A stretch of DNA of 64,000 nucleotides from Nocardia vinacea NBRC 16497 (GTDB lineage Bacteria > Actinomycetota > Actinomycetes > Mycobacteriales > Mycobacteriaceae). This document shows, in pieces, positions 45,223-53,714 of the stretch. Numbering within the stretch: the first letter of the stretch is position 1; each line of letters starts with the position of its first letter. The translations under genes and the position numbers were made by a program. The DNA is taken from assembly GCF_000308835.1 (NCBI RefSeq), contig NZ_BAGN01000172.1, positions 25,049-89,048 of the forward strand, read 5' to 3'. The notes under the pieces were generated by a model. It saw only the letters and a program-made list of their open reading frames with translations. It was not told the DNA's origin and ran no database searches.

Positions 45223-45863
45223 GCAGTTGTCTCCTCCCGGTCCGGACCGAGCGCGACGACCCGCCTCGCCGCACCGACGGCGAGGTCGAATCCGGCATCC
45301 GGGTCACGCAGGAGCCGTTCCGTGGCGCTCACGTGCGCACGCACCGTCGGGTCGTGACTTGCCATCGCCTTTCGCAGGACCGGCTCGACCACATCTCCGA
45401 GCGCGACGAGGGCACGGCTCAGACTCAGTCGTACCTCCCGGTCACCGCGGCCGAATTGCGAGGCCAGCTCCTCGGCCAGCCCTTTCTTCGCACCGTCGGG
45501 CACGAGAACGACAGCAGCGCGCCATGCACTCCGCGCGACCTCGTCGTCGGCGTCGTGCAGCAATGACCGGGTGATTGCGGGCCATGCGCCCCTGTCCCCG
45601 ATCTTGGACAGCGTGTGCAGCGCTTGGCTGCGGGCCTGCGCGCGTTCGGAACGGAGTTCCGCGCGGAGTTTCGGAACCGTGATCTCCGATGGGAGACGGG
45701 TCAGCGCCCACGTGAGCATGTCGCGCACATAGAAGTCCGGCTCGATCGCGCACCGTTCTATGAGCGCATCGACGAAACCGGGCTCGGGATGCGTGCCGAC
45801 TGCCAGAGCCGCCGCGAGCCGCGTCGACGAGTTCCCAGCCGCCAATGCGTCGAGCAGTCGCAT
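45216..45863 (-). CDS. HEAT-repeat protein
   Basis: 215 aa composed of HEAT-like repeats (RLLDALAAGNSSTRLAAALA, FYVRDMLTWALTRLPSEI, AQARSQALHTLSKIGDRGAW, EVRLSLSRALVALGDVVEP). It is the first gene of a pair with the MerR-HEAT regulator and probably its partner or co-regulator. ATG at 45863 follows AGGA-type sequences. Codons further upstream look non-coding. Confidence 0.78.
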   Translation of the reverse strand: MRLLDALAAGNSSTRLAAALAVGTHPEPGFVDALIERCAIEPDFYVRDMLTWALTRLPSEITVPKLRAELRSERAQARSQALHTLSKIGDRGAWPAITRSLLHDADDEVARSAWRAAVVLVPDGAKKGLAEELASQFGRGDREVRLSLSRALVALGDVVEPVLRKAMASHDPTVRAHVSATERLLRDPDAGFDLAVGAARRVVALGPDREETTAC

Positions 45864-46199
45864 GTCCTGTGGATTCCTGTGTGTCGAGTTAATGGGGACC
45901 ACCTCCGACAGCCAGTGAAGGCCTTCACACAGTGACAATGTCAAGCGCACCGGCGACAAGCGGTGGACATCGCTGTACTCCACCATCGGATTGGTGGCCC
46001 AGCGCACTCTTCTGCCGCTGGGCACTCGATCCCTGGACGGTGCAACGGACGCGGGCAGCGGGGCGGCACGTCGGTGCGTTAGCAGCAGTACGGCTCGGAG
46101 GTGCGTTATCGTCGGCTTCCTAAGGGACATGCCAGCTGCCCGACGGGCAGTCTGCCCTGGCGTTCGATGCTGATCTGCGGTGGGTATCAGGGAGGAATT
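45864..46199. other. Divergent promoter region of HEAT/MerR and hemerythrin genes
   Basis: About 335 bp. It contains the palindrome at 45915-45928 with a TTGACA-like -35 on the minus strand beside it. No supported gene. Confidence 0.5.
45915..45928. promoter_or_regulatory. MerR-type operator/promoter of the HEAT-MerR pair
   Basis: GTGAAGGCCTTCAC is a perfect 14-bp palindrome. On the minus strand it follows TTGACATTGTCACTGTGT, so the dyad sits just after a consensus TTGACA -35 element, the usual place of a MerR operator. Confidence 0.65.
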
Positions 46200-46769
46200 G
46201 TGGACATTACCGAGCTGATCCTCGATGACCACCATGAGCAGCGGCGCCTGTTCGCAATCCTGGAGCAGATCGATAGCGCGGAGACCGGGGTGCTTTCCGC
46301 GATCTGGGACAGGCTGGCCGCCTTCCTCGAGTTGCACGCGCAGGCGGAGGAGGAGATCTTCTACCCCGCGTTGCTGCAGGCGGGTATCGCGGCCCGGCGC
46401 GCGGGCGGGGTCGAGGACGAGACACTCGACGCTATCCACGACCACAACCAGATCAGGGATGCGATCGCCGAAGTGGCGCATCATCAGGTCGGCACCGATG
46501 GCTGGTACGCGGCCGTCGCGGCAGCGAACACGGCCAACAGCGATCACATGGCCGAGGAAGAACGCGAGGGCCTCACCGACTTTCGCCGCCTGGCCGGGCT
46601 GGCGCGCCGCCATCAGCTGGCTGTCGCCTTCGCCGCTTACGAGGCGCGCAACTACGCCGGCGTCCAGCCCGTGGACAAGGATCCCGTCAGCTACGTCCGC
46701 GAAGCAGAGGAGAAGGCGCGGACCGACGCGAGCGGATCGCTGAGTGTCGGCACCCTGAAGCGGAACTGA
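46200..46769 (+). CDS. Hemerythrin-like domain protein
   Basis: 189 aa. Helical di-iron hemerythrin fold with ligands in DDHHEQRRLF, ELHAQAEEEIFYP, IHDHNQIRDAI and DHMAEEEREG. Likely oxygen or nitric-oxide/iron handling in the cytoplasm. GTG at 46200 is set by GGAGG 5 nt upstream; earlier ATG codons have no such signal. Confidence 0.86.
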   Translation: MDITELILDDHHEQRRLFAILEQIDSAETGVLSAIWDRLAAFLELHAQAEEEIFYPALLQAGIAARRAGGVEDETLDAIHDHNQIRDAIAEVAHHQVGTDGWYAAVAAANTANSDHMAEEEREGLTDFRRLAGLARRHQLAVAFAAYEARNYAGVQPVDKDPVSYVREAEEKARTDASGSLSVGTLKRN

Positions 46770-46945
46770 CCCGGCAGACCGGCCGCGGCAGTCAGTACCG
46801 CAACATCCCCTCATGCATTCCGCGCTGACCGAACCGGCGAGCGTGGGACGTCCGAAGAGCAACGCGCCGAGGCCATCTCGGGCCATTGCAGTGCGCGGTC
46901 ATGCCGATCATCCCTCGCAAGGGTGGCCGTGACCGGCGTACTGTC

Positions 46946-47290
46946 TCACCGGAGGCCGAGCGCTGCCGAGCATCCTGCCCAAGGGCCCCAGCCCTGAGCG
47001 GCGAGTACCTGCTCGGCGACGGCGATCTGCTGCTCGCGGGTGGCTTTGTCGGCAGTCTGCCCATACGCGGCACCGCCGTATGCAGCCCATGTGCCCGGCG
47101 AGAACTGCAGGCCGCCCTGAAACCCGTTGCCAGTGTTGATACTCCAATTACCGCCCGACTCACACGCGGCGAGGCTATCCCATTCCTGATCGGTAGCGGC
47201 GGAAGCTTGGCCAACGTATGCCATGCCTGCCCCGCCGATGATCGCGCTGGTGGCGACGATCTTCTTGAGTGGGGTGCCCAGAGCGCTCAT
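46946..47290 (-). CDS. Resuscitation-promoting-factor-type transglycosylase
   Basis: 114 aa. Signal peptide (KIVATSAIIGGAGMAYVGQASA) followed by a single Rpf/transglycosylase-like domain with the catalytic Glu in SLAACESGGNWSINTGNGF, then GGLQFSPGTWAAYGG and EQVLAAQGWGPW. Secreted muralytic enzyme that cleaves peptidoglycan and supports regrowth. No LysM or G5 domain, like the short Rpf forms. ATG at 47290 has AAAGGA upstream. Confidence 0.92.
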   Translation of the reverse strand: MSALGTPLKKIVATSAIIGGAGMAYVGQASAATDQEWDSLAACESGGNWSINTGNGFQGGLQFSPGTWAAYGGAAYGQTADKATREQQIAVAEQVLAAQGWGPWAGCSAALGLR

Positions 47291-47650
47291 ATCGCAGTTC
47301 CTTTCGAGTCAGCAAACCTATACAGGTGTCCAAGCATGAAAGGTGATCACTGGATCTTTGGAGCCGTTCGAGTGTGTGCCGGGCGCGGCGAGCTGAAGGG
47401 GCAGTCCTCGATTTCGTGTCCACATCGAAATACAGACCCATGCGTGAACCTATTGACAACTGTCGGTCGGTCGAAAATCTGCGGCGACCGACCGGACGAA
47501 TGTCGGTGTGCACGCGCGGCAATGTTCCTGCACGGTGCTCGGGCGATCGGCGATATCTCCGCATATCGCTCAGCGTGCGCTGGCGATGACCTGGCCGAGA
47601 AGTTCCCACGTGCTACGGCGGGATCGAGTGCACGCTCGAACAAACTCCGA
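47291..47650. other. Long leader/intergenic region upstream of the Rpf gene
   Basis: 360 bp. A dyad GCGATAT/ATATCGC lies at 47550-47569. I looked for the conserved cores of a c-di-AMP (ydaO-type) riboswitch, common before rpf genes, and did not see them. No gene supported. Confidence 0.5.
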
Positions 47651-49432
47651 TCAATGGGCGACCGCGTCCTCGCCGAGGAATCCACCCGATTGGTACCGCC
47701 ACAGCTGCGCGTATGTTCCTTCCGCAGAAAGCAACTCCTGGTGTGTCCCCTCCTCGACGATTCGCCCGTGGTCGAGCACCACCAACCGGTCCATTCCGGC
47801 CACAGTGCTCAGCCGATGCGCGACGACCAGCGCCGTACGCCCTTGCATCAACTCCCAGAGCGCTTGCTGCACAAGCAATTCGCTTTCCGAGTCGAGAGCG
47901 CTGGTGGCCTCGTCCAGGAGCAGGATAGGCGCGTCCCGCAGGATGGCCCGAGCCAGCGCGACCCGCTGACGCTGGCCGCCGGACAGTTTCACGCCGCGCT
48001 CGCCGATGAGCGTTTCCATACCCTGCGGCAGCGCGTCCGCGAACTCGGTGACGTGCGCGGCCTTGGCGGCCCGCAGAATCTCCTCGTCCGTGGCGTCCGG
48101 GCGTGCGAACCGGATGTTCTCACTCAGGGTCCGGTGAAACATGGCCGGATCCTGTGGCACGTAGGCGATCAGACTGCGCAGATCCGCCTGCCGCAGCCGA
48201 GCTATGTCCTGCCCGCCGATGCGTATGGTTCCGGATTGGATATCCATCAGCCGCAGAAGTAGTTGGGTGATGGTGGTCTTGCCACCACCGGATCGTCCGA
48301 CCAGGCCTACTTTGGTGCCCCTGGGCACGTGCAGATCCAATTCGTGGAACAGCTGCCGCGCACCCCCATACGTGAAGTTCACTCTCTCGAACCGCACGTC
48401 GAATCCCTTGGGCTGCAGTGGTTCCGGATGTTCGGTATCGAGCACCTTCGGTTCTTCCAGCAGTAGTTCGGTAAACTGCGCCGCCTCGGTGAGCACGGTC
48501 TCCAACCGCCGGTAGATCTGGTTGAACCGGAACATGATCCCGGTGGCGTTGAAGTAGTAGGTGAATGCCACCACAATGGCCTCCACCCCCGTATTTCCGC
48601 CGCTGAGACCCAACGCGATCAGGAGGCCGATCACGTTGGTGAGCGCCACCAGCGGCGCCACCAGCGTATCTATCCGCAGGTTGGCGTAATCCCAGGAGCG
48701 CAACGACTTTCGCCGCGAGGAGGCCACCCGCCGCTGATGCTCGGCCGCCTCCTGTGGTTCGGCAGCGAAGGCACGCACCACCTGCATATTGGCCAGGCTG
48801 TCGGCCACATGCCCGGAAACCAGCGCAATGGCGGCCTCTCGGTCGTCCACCAGCTTCTGGCGACGCTGGATCAACGGCATGATGACCAGCGCGGTCACCA
48901 CGATCATCCCCACCAGCACGGCGACCAGCACGGGGTTGTAGCGCCACAACACAACCGAGGCGAACAGCAGCGGCACCAGTGCCGCCAGAATCTCGAAAGC
49001 GAGGGTGTCCACGAACTGTTCGAACCGAGCCGCGAAGCTGAGCGAGCGCTTCGTCAGTGAACCGGCGAAGTTGTTGTGGAAGAACGCCGCGTCCTTGGCG
49101 AGCAGCTCGTCCATGGCAAGCACGTACAGGTGCTCGATTCCGTAGGCATCGACTCGATTCAAGCAGTGAATCCCGATGCGCCACAGCAGTTCCGCGAGCA
49201 ACAGGGTGCCAGCGAAGGCGAGGATATATGAAGCCAGAGCCCCGAAACTCGTATCCCCGGTTACCGCGACCCGACCGACCATCATGGCGACGATCAGCGG
49301 TGCGATATACAGATTGCAGATATTGCCGAGTGCCGGCGCCAGCAGCGCCGGAATCGTTGTGGCCTTGCGAGAGGCCATTTCCCGGCCATAAAAACGCAGC
49401 ACCAGCTTGACCGCCGTCGCGCGTGAACTCAT
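47651..49432 (-). CDS. ABC transporter, fused membrane and ATPase domains
   Basis: 593 aa half-transporter of the multidrug/lipid exporter type. Six membrane spans in the first 320 residues (such as ALVPLLFASVVLWRYNPVLVAVLVG region), then an ATPase with Walker A GRSGGGKTT, signature LSGGQRQRVALARAIL, Walker B PILLLDEATSALD and switch AHRLS. ATG at 49432 follows GGGGGAG. Substrate unknown; likely homodimer. Confidence 0.9.
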   Translation of the reverse strand: MSSRATAVKLVLRFYGREMASRKATTIPALLAPALGNICNLYIAPLIVAMMVGRVAVTGDTSFGALASYILAFAGTLLLAELLWRIGIHCLNRVDAYGIEHLYVLAMDELLAKDAAFFHNNFAGSLTKRSLSFAARFEQFVDTLAFEILAALVPLLFASVVLWRYNPVLVAVLVGMIVVTALVIMPLIQRRQKLVDDREAAIALVSGHVADSLANMQVVRAFAAEPQEAAEHQRRVASSRRKSLRSWDYANLRIDTLVAPLVALTNVIGLLIALGLSGGNTGVEAIVVAFTYYFNATGIMFRFNQIYRRLETVLTEAAQFTELLLEEPKVLDTEHPEPLQPKGFDVRFERVNFTYGGARQLFHELDLHVPRGTKVGLVGRSGGGKTTITQLLLRLMDIQSGTIRIGGQDIARLRQADLRSLIAYVPQDPAMFHRTLSENIRFARPDATDEEILRAAKAAHVTEFADALPQGMETLIGERGVKLSGGQRQRVALARAILRDAPILLLDEATSALDSESELLVQQALWELMQGRTALVVAHRLSTVAGMDRLVVLDHGRIVEEGTHQELLSAEGTYAQLWRYQSGGFLGEDAVAH

Positions 49433-49889
49433 GCTCCCCCTCGACTCGAATTGAACGAGCGACACAGGTGAGCAATGATCCCGCGTCCAGGCGGGTTACG
49501 GCCAGCGAATATTTGCCGACCGCGAGCTGGATCCACGCTGGGGCCAGTCGGTTGCTGCGTGGGTTCACTACGAGCAGTCGGGCTACCAGTTTCGAGCCAC
49601 CGATTTCGGTTCCGGCCGAGTTGAACGGGTCGGCCGGCTGGGTGCGTCCCACGACGACACCTGGTTCGGCCCGCGAGCAACCAGTTCGGGTTTCGTCCGC
49701 TCCGGATGGGTGGCCCGGCGGCGGCGGGCACGCAGCTCACCATGGGGGCGCAGCAGCCGGTACATCGTCGAGATCGAACACAGGTAGGTGGCATCAGTCC
49801 GACAGGAAGGGTCTCACGACCGAAATGCGAAACCCGAGGAGACCGAGACAGGGCCGCGGTAGGGCGCTGCCGACGCAGAGGCTGTGAAG
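49433..49889. other. Intergenic debris left of the terpene island
   Basis: About 460 bp containing an IS3-type transposase fragment (49646-49800) and otherwise no intact gene. It marks the left border of the terpene synthase island. Confidence 0.55.
49646..49800 (-). mobile_element. IS3-family transposase (orfB) fragment
   Basis: On the minus strand the translation TYLCSISTMYRLLRPHGE, then ATHPERTKPELVARGPNQV and SSWD, matches the segment just before the integrase core of IS3-type OrfB, normally NQVWSWDITKL. The first catalytic Asp is followed by unrelated sequence, and the frame is closed by a stop about 20 codons upstream. No terminal inverted repeats found. Confidence 0.7.
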
Positions 49890-49964
49890 GTGGCGTCAAA
49901 ATTGGCTGATACCAACATTTTCCGCGCGCTGTGGTGTCAAATTTCAACTGCATCAATGGTGTAG
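49890..49964 (+). CDS. Possible leader peptide before chimera 1
   Basis: GTG-initiated 24-codon frame VASKLADTNIFRALWCQIST ending at TAG 31 nt before the chimera start. The ASKLADTNIFRA part recurs upstream of chimera 2 with three nucleotide differences in 36, all synonymous. It may be a regulatory leader peptide or the copied tail of an ancestral upstream gene. Confidence 0.35.
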   Translation: MASKLADTNIFRALWCQISTASMV

Positions 49965-50950
49965 ATGACCGATGCCACTAGTCAGGAGCGTGTGCGTGCC
50001 CCGTGAGATCGATTCCGCTGTCTTCCCGCACCTGGATGCGGACCTGGACCGTGTCCGTGACGTTCTCGGGCCCATACAGTTTCGTGGCAGACCCGAGCTG
50101 ACCGCACTCACCGACGAGGGCCCGGATACATCTCGTCGGATGGTGCGTCCGACGCTGACGTTGCTGTCGTACTACCTGCTCACCGATCCCGCGACCCCGG
50201 CCGACGACCGGGCGGTACGCGCCGCTGCCGGGGTGGAGTTGCTGCATCTGGGGTCGCTGTATCACGACGACGTCATCGACAACGCCGACCAGCGTCGCGG
50301 CCGCCCCAGCACCAACGCGGTGTGGGGTTCGCACCTGGCCGTGTTGGCTGGGGACTGCGTGACGACCTCGGGCACGCGCATGCTGGTCGAACTCGGCCAT
50401 CGCGAGGTCTCCGCGGGGGCGATCGCGAGTGAGCAGATGTGCGCGGGCATGGTGATCGAGGCCGCCGATGAGTATGTGGCTTCTCGCAGTGAGCAGTCCT
50501 ACCTGGACGCGATCGACGGTAAAACGGCGGCGTTGTTGTCGTTTGCGTGCCGGGTCGGCGCGATGCAGGCCGGCCGGCCCGAGGATGCAGAAGAGGCGTT
50601 GGCCGAGTTCGGCCGACAGTTCGGGCTGGCCTACCAGTTGTGTGACGACATCCTCGATTTGACCTCGACCGCCGAAGAAATGGGCAAGCCGGTCAACACG
50701 GATCTGTTCGAGGGCATCTACACATTGCCCGTGATTCGTGCGGCTGCCCGCGACCAACGTCTTGCCCGCCTGCTGGGCCGTCGAATGACGCGGGAGCAAG
50801 CCGCACATGCCCGTGAGCTCGTCATCGCCTCCGGCGCCGTGGACGAAGCGCGGGCGATGGCCGATGAATTCATGGACCAGGCTGCCGGTCGACTTGCCGA
50901 TGTGCCCGCCGACCCACGCGCCCGCCACGTGATGCTCGCCTACGCCCGGT
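49890..50950 (+). repeat. Left arm of the imperfect inverted repeat (leader plus prenyltransferase half)
   Basis: Pairs with 54776-55841 on the other strand. It includes two stretches without any mismatch: 50548-50697 (150 bp, equals 55029-55178) and 50815-50929 (115 bp, equals 54797-54911). Third codon positions are identical too, which protein constraint cannot explain. Confidence 0.9.
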
Positions 50951-52011
50951 CCATCCTCGACCGGCGAACTTCTCGCCCGGTCGTTTCAGGACCCTCGACG
51001 CCACCATCCCAGGCCGGCGCCGAGTCGGTCTCGCCGCAGGCCATGGAATGGCTGAGGAGCTGGATGGTGGACACCGGCCTGATCGTCTCCCCGGCCGAGT
51101 TCGACCACAACCACCGGTGGGTGGGAGTGTTCCGGTTGCCTGCGCAACAGCTCTTGGCCCCGGCGGACGCGGCCCGTGAACAGGCCTTCGTCGGCATAAC
51201 CGCGCTGCTGGCCGTGTGGGATGACCTGTTCGATGATCCGCAGCTGGGGGACCCGGAAGCTGTCACCGCGCTGAGGCGTGGGCTGGTGGCTGTGCTGCGC
51301 CAGGATCCGCAGGTACCGTGGCGATCCGGCGCGATCGCGACGGCGTGGGCGAGTGTGTGGCCGCGAGTGCGCGAGGGCCGCACCATCGAATGGCAGGAGC
51401 GGTTCCTGGGCACCGTCGGAGAGTGGTTCGAAGCCTGCGAACGCGAAGCGCACCACCGCATCGACCACTATGTCCCCACCACGGCCGACTGGCTACCGCT
51501 GCGTAACTCGGCCGGTGCGTTCGACATCGCTGCCGCCGTGTTGGAGATACACCAGGATTGGGAAGTGCCGTCGACGCTGCGGAACCACCCGGTGATCCGC
51601 CGTCTCGAAGAACTTATCTCCTGGGTGGGCATGGTGGAGAACGATCTGGTGTCACTGGATCGGGACGAGGCCGACCATATCCCCTACAACCTGGTCCGGG
51701 CCATCCGTCAGGAAACCGGGTGCACCCGGAGTGAAGCCATCGAGCAGGTGCAGCGCCAGCTGACCGAGAAACGCGCTCGGATCGACGCGGTGATCCGCTA
51801 CCTCCCCGCTCTCCTCCGCGTACTTCCCGGTCTATCCGGCCGAAGGAAGGAGTACATCTCGCTCTACGAGAACCTGAGGGATGTGGCGTTCACGGCGCAT
51901 CACGCCGATCGATACGCGCAAAGCTCGGCTTCCGCAGCGCCGCACTTCGAACGCTTGCGCCGTGATGTCTACTACTACCCCGCCGTTGATTCGGCTCCTA
52001 GCAGGCCGTAA
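49996..52011 (+). CDS. Chimeric polyprenyl synthase-terpene synthase 1
   Basis: 671 aa. Residues 1-325 are a trans-prenyltransferase with FARM DDVID at 91-95 and second DDILD at 217-221; the LGSLYHDD context resembles medium/long-chain polyprenyl synthases. A Ser/Pro/Gly linker (325-345) leads to a class I terpene synthase: DDLFD at 409-413, NDLVS at 549-553 with D and E following, and RY at 639-640. Expected to make a prenyl diphosphate and cyclise it; chain length unknown. GTG at 49996 is chosen because AGGAG lies 7 nt upstream and the twin gene starts identically; ATG at 49972 is rejected. Fungal chimeras have the opposite domain order. Confidence 0.88.
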   Translation: MPREIDSAVFPHLDADLDRVRDVLGPIQFRGRPELTALTDEGPDTSRRMVRPTLTLLSYYLLTDPATPADDRAVRAAAGVELLHLGSLYHDDVIDNADQRRGRPSTNAVWGSHLAVLAGDCVTTSGTRMLVELGHREVSAGAIASEQMCAGMVIEAADEYVASRSEQSYLDAIDGKTAALLSFACRVGAMQAGRPEDAEEALAEFGRQFGLAYQLCDDILDLTSTAEEMGKPVNTDLFEGIYTLPVIRAAARDQRLARLLGRRMTREQAAHARELVIASGAVDEARAMADEFMDQAAGRLADVPADPRARHVMLAYARSILDRRTSRPVVSGPSTPPSQAGAESVSPQAMEWLRSWMVDTGLIVSPAEFDHNHRWVGVFRLPAQQLLAPADAAREQAFVGITALLAVWDDLFDDPQLGDPEAVTALRRGLVAVLRQDPQVPWRSGAIATAWASVWPRVREGRTIEWQERFLGTVGEWFEACEREAHHRIDHYVPTTADWLPLRNSAGAFDIAAAVLEIHQDWEVPSTLRNHPVIRRLEELISWVGMVENDLVSLDRDEADHIPYNLVRAIRQETGCTRSEAIEQVQRQLTEKRARIDAVIRYLPALLRVLPGLSGRRKEYISLYENLRDVAFTAHHADRYAQSSASAAPHFERLRRDVYYYPAVDSAPSRP

Positions 52012-52041
52012 CCGCCCGCGGTTGGGGCACTTTCACTGCTC

Positions 52042-52077
52042 CGCCGGCTCTCCGGACCTCGTCGGTCCGGACCGGCG
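52042..52077 (+). terminator. Nested hairpin after chimera 1
   Basis: CCGGACC/GGTCCGG around a 5-nt loop, nested within CGCCGG/CCGGCG, 31 nt past the stop. It would separate chimera 1 from the ABC genes or reduce read-through into them. Confidence 0.6.
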
Positions 52078-52218
52078 AGCGGTTCCGTAACTGTGCCCGG
52101 CCGACGAATGTTCTCCGGTGCGATGCCGCGAATTAGCCTTCCCGGCACGGGTTTTCGTCGCTGCTTGGTAGCATGCGAACGGATGCCGGGCCACTGCATC
52201 GACGGCAGGCAAGGGGCG

Positions 52219-52827
52219 ATGATGGAAGTGGAGAACGTCCACCACTCATACGGCAGGCGGTCGGTGCTGCGTGGCATCGACATCATGCTGCCCGCGGGGA
52301 CGCTGGTGGGCATCGTCGGTGAGAACGGGGTGGGGAAGTCGACGCTGTTGAAGGTCCTTTCCGGAGAGCTGCGACCGGACCGGGGAACGATCCGGCACCG
52401 TGGCCGGTTCGGTTACTGCCCGCAGCAGGTGGTCCTGAACGACGCCTTTACGGTTCGTCAACACCTGGACTTCTTCGCCGCGGCTTATGCCGTTCCGGAT
52501 CTGCGGCGGGCCGAGGAGACCATGGAGATCCTCCGGTTCTCCGAATACATCGGTGAGCGGGTCGCGACGCTGAGCGGCGGCACCCGGCAGAAGCTCAACC
52601 TGACGTTGGCGGTGATGCACGACCCGCAGGTTCTGCTGCTCGACGAGCCATACCAGGGATTCGATTGGGAAACGTATCTGCGTTTCTGGGATCTGGTCAC
52701 CGAGTTCCGTGACAGCGGACGGTCGGTTCTGGTCGTCTCGCATCTGGCCCACGACACCGACAAGCTGGATCAGGTGTGGCGGTTGCACAACGGCGTCCTA
52801 CACAGCAGACAGGAGAACGCCGGATGA
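52219..52827 (+). CDS. ABC transporter ATPase (ABC-2 type)
   Basis: 202 aa. Walker A GIVGENGVGKSTLLK, Q-loop YCPQQVVL, signature LSGGTRQKLNL, Walker B VLLLDEPYQGFD, switch His in VSHLAHD. ATG at 52219 (or 52222) has AAGGGG upstream. It overlaps the permease start by 4 nt. Placed between the two terpene chimeras, it is likely the motor of a product or lipid exporter. Confidence 0.9.
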   Translation: MMEVENVHHSYGRRSVLRGIDIMLPAGTLVGIVGENGVGKSTLLKVLSGELRPDRGTIRHRGRFGYCPQQVVLNDAFTVRQHLDFFAAAYAVPDLRRAEETMEILRFSEYIGERVATLSGGTRQKLNLTLAVMHDPQVLLLDEPYQGFDWETYLRFWDLVTEFRDSGRSVLVVSHLAHDTDKLDQVWRLHNGVLHSRQENAG

Positions 52828-53657
52828 GCGGGAGTGTGCGGCTGTTCGTGATCGCTACGCGCTACGGCCTCATCGAGCATGCTCGTAACCGATTCGCCAT
52901 GGTGTTGGTGGCCGCCTTCGTCCCCATATTGATCACTCTGGTGCGCGTGGCCGTCACCGACATCGAGGTGCCGTTCCGGCTTCGAGACACCGGTCTCGTG
53001 CTGCGCGCCAACGGCAATCAGCTCGCCCAGATCAGTGGCGCCATGATGGCGGTCTCACTGATTATCGGGTTCATGATGTTCGCGGCGACTTTCAGCAGCG
53101 GAGCATTCGACCGGCGTCTGTCGATGGCCGGATATCCCCGGGTTGCGCTGGGGCTGGCGAAGATCGCCTGCCTCGTGGTGGCCTCGGTGGTGGTCTGTGC
53201 GTACGCCACCGCAGTCATCTGCTGCTACTGGTCGCCTCGGCAGCCTGTCCTGCTCGCTGCGGCGCTTTTCGGCGCGGCGATGACCTACGGGGCACTGGGT
53301 GTCGCCCTCGGCGCACTGCTGCGCCGTGAGGTAGAGGGCATGTTCGCCATCGCGATGATCAGCTGCTTCGACATGGCCGTGCAGAACCCCATCGCCAGCA
53401 TCGGGGCAGACAGCGAGCTCGTGCGCTGGCTGCCCTCCTACGGGGCCATGCAGGCTTCGACCGCGGCCGGCTTCTCCGACACCACACCATTCGCGGGCTT
53501 CGCCATGCAACTGGCCTGGTTCGCTGCGAGCGCCCTCGTCGGACTGATCGCTTTCCATCTGCGCACCCGCTCGTCTCTTCGGCCCACGATGTGGATCCGC
53601 CTCCGCGGACCTCGTATCCCGGGACCGACGAAATCCGGACAGCTGGCGAAGCATTGA
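52824..53657 (+). CDS. ABC-2 type permease
   Basis: 277 aa with about six membrane spans (residues near 24-44, 70-90, 109-131, 142-163, 172-192 and 226-246). Partner of the preceding ATPase by ATGA overlap. No family-specific substrate clue. A shared terminator with the convergent chimera 2 follows 5 nt after the stop. Confidence 0.85.
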   Translation: MSGSVRLFVIATRYGLIEHARNRFAMVLVAAFVPILITLVRVAVTDIEVPFRLRDTGLVLRANGNQLAQISGAMMAVSLIIGFMMFAATFSSGAFDRRLSMAGYPRVALGLAKIACLVVASVVVCAYATAVICCYWSPRQPVLLAAALFGAAMTYGALGVALGALLRREVEGMFAIAMISCFDMAVQNPIASIGADSELVRWLPSYGAMQASTAAGFSDTTPFAGFAMQLAWFAASALVGLIAFHLRTRSSLRPTMWIRLRGPRIPGPTKSGQLAKH

Positions 53658-53661
53658 GGGT

Positions 53662-53704
53662 GTGTGTCCCGCCCGATCAGCACGGTGGATCGGGCGGGAC
53701 ACAC
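53662..53704. terminator. Bidirectional terminator between permease and chimera 2
   Basis: GTGTGTCCCGCCCGATC pairs perfectly (17 bp) with GATCGGGCGGGACACAC over a 9-nt loop, flanked by GGGTGT/ACCC. It serves both convergent transcripts. Confidence 0.88.
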
Positions 53705-53714
53705 CCTGGCTTTG

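Noticed and set aside
47291..47650. c-di-AMP riboswitch upstream of the Rpf gene
   Set aside because: The leader is long, but the conserved core sequences were not found.
48120..49652. 510-codon minus-strand frame overlapping the ABC exporter
   Set aside because: It is an alternative frame of the same strand as a clear ABC transporter gene, with Gly/Arg-rich shadow composition.
49972..49995. ATG at 49972 as start of chimera 1
   Set aside because: The twin gene begins at the equivalent of GTG 49996, and AGGAG is placed 7 nt before that GTG in both genes.
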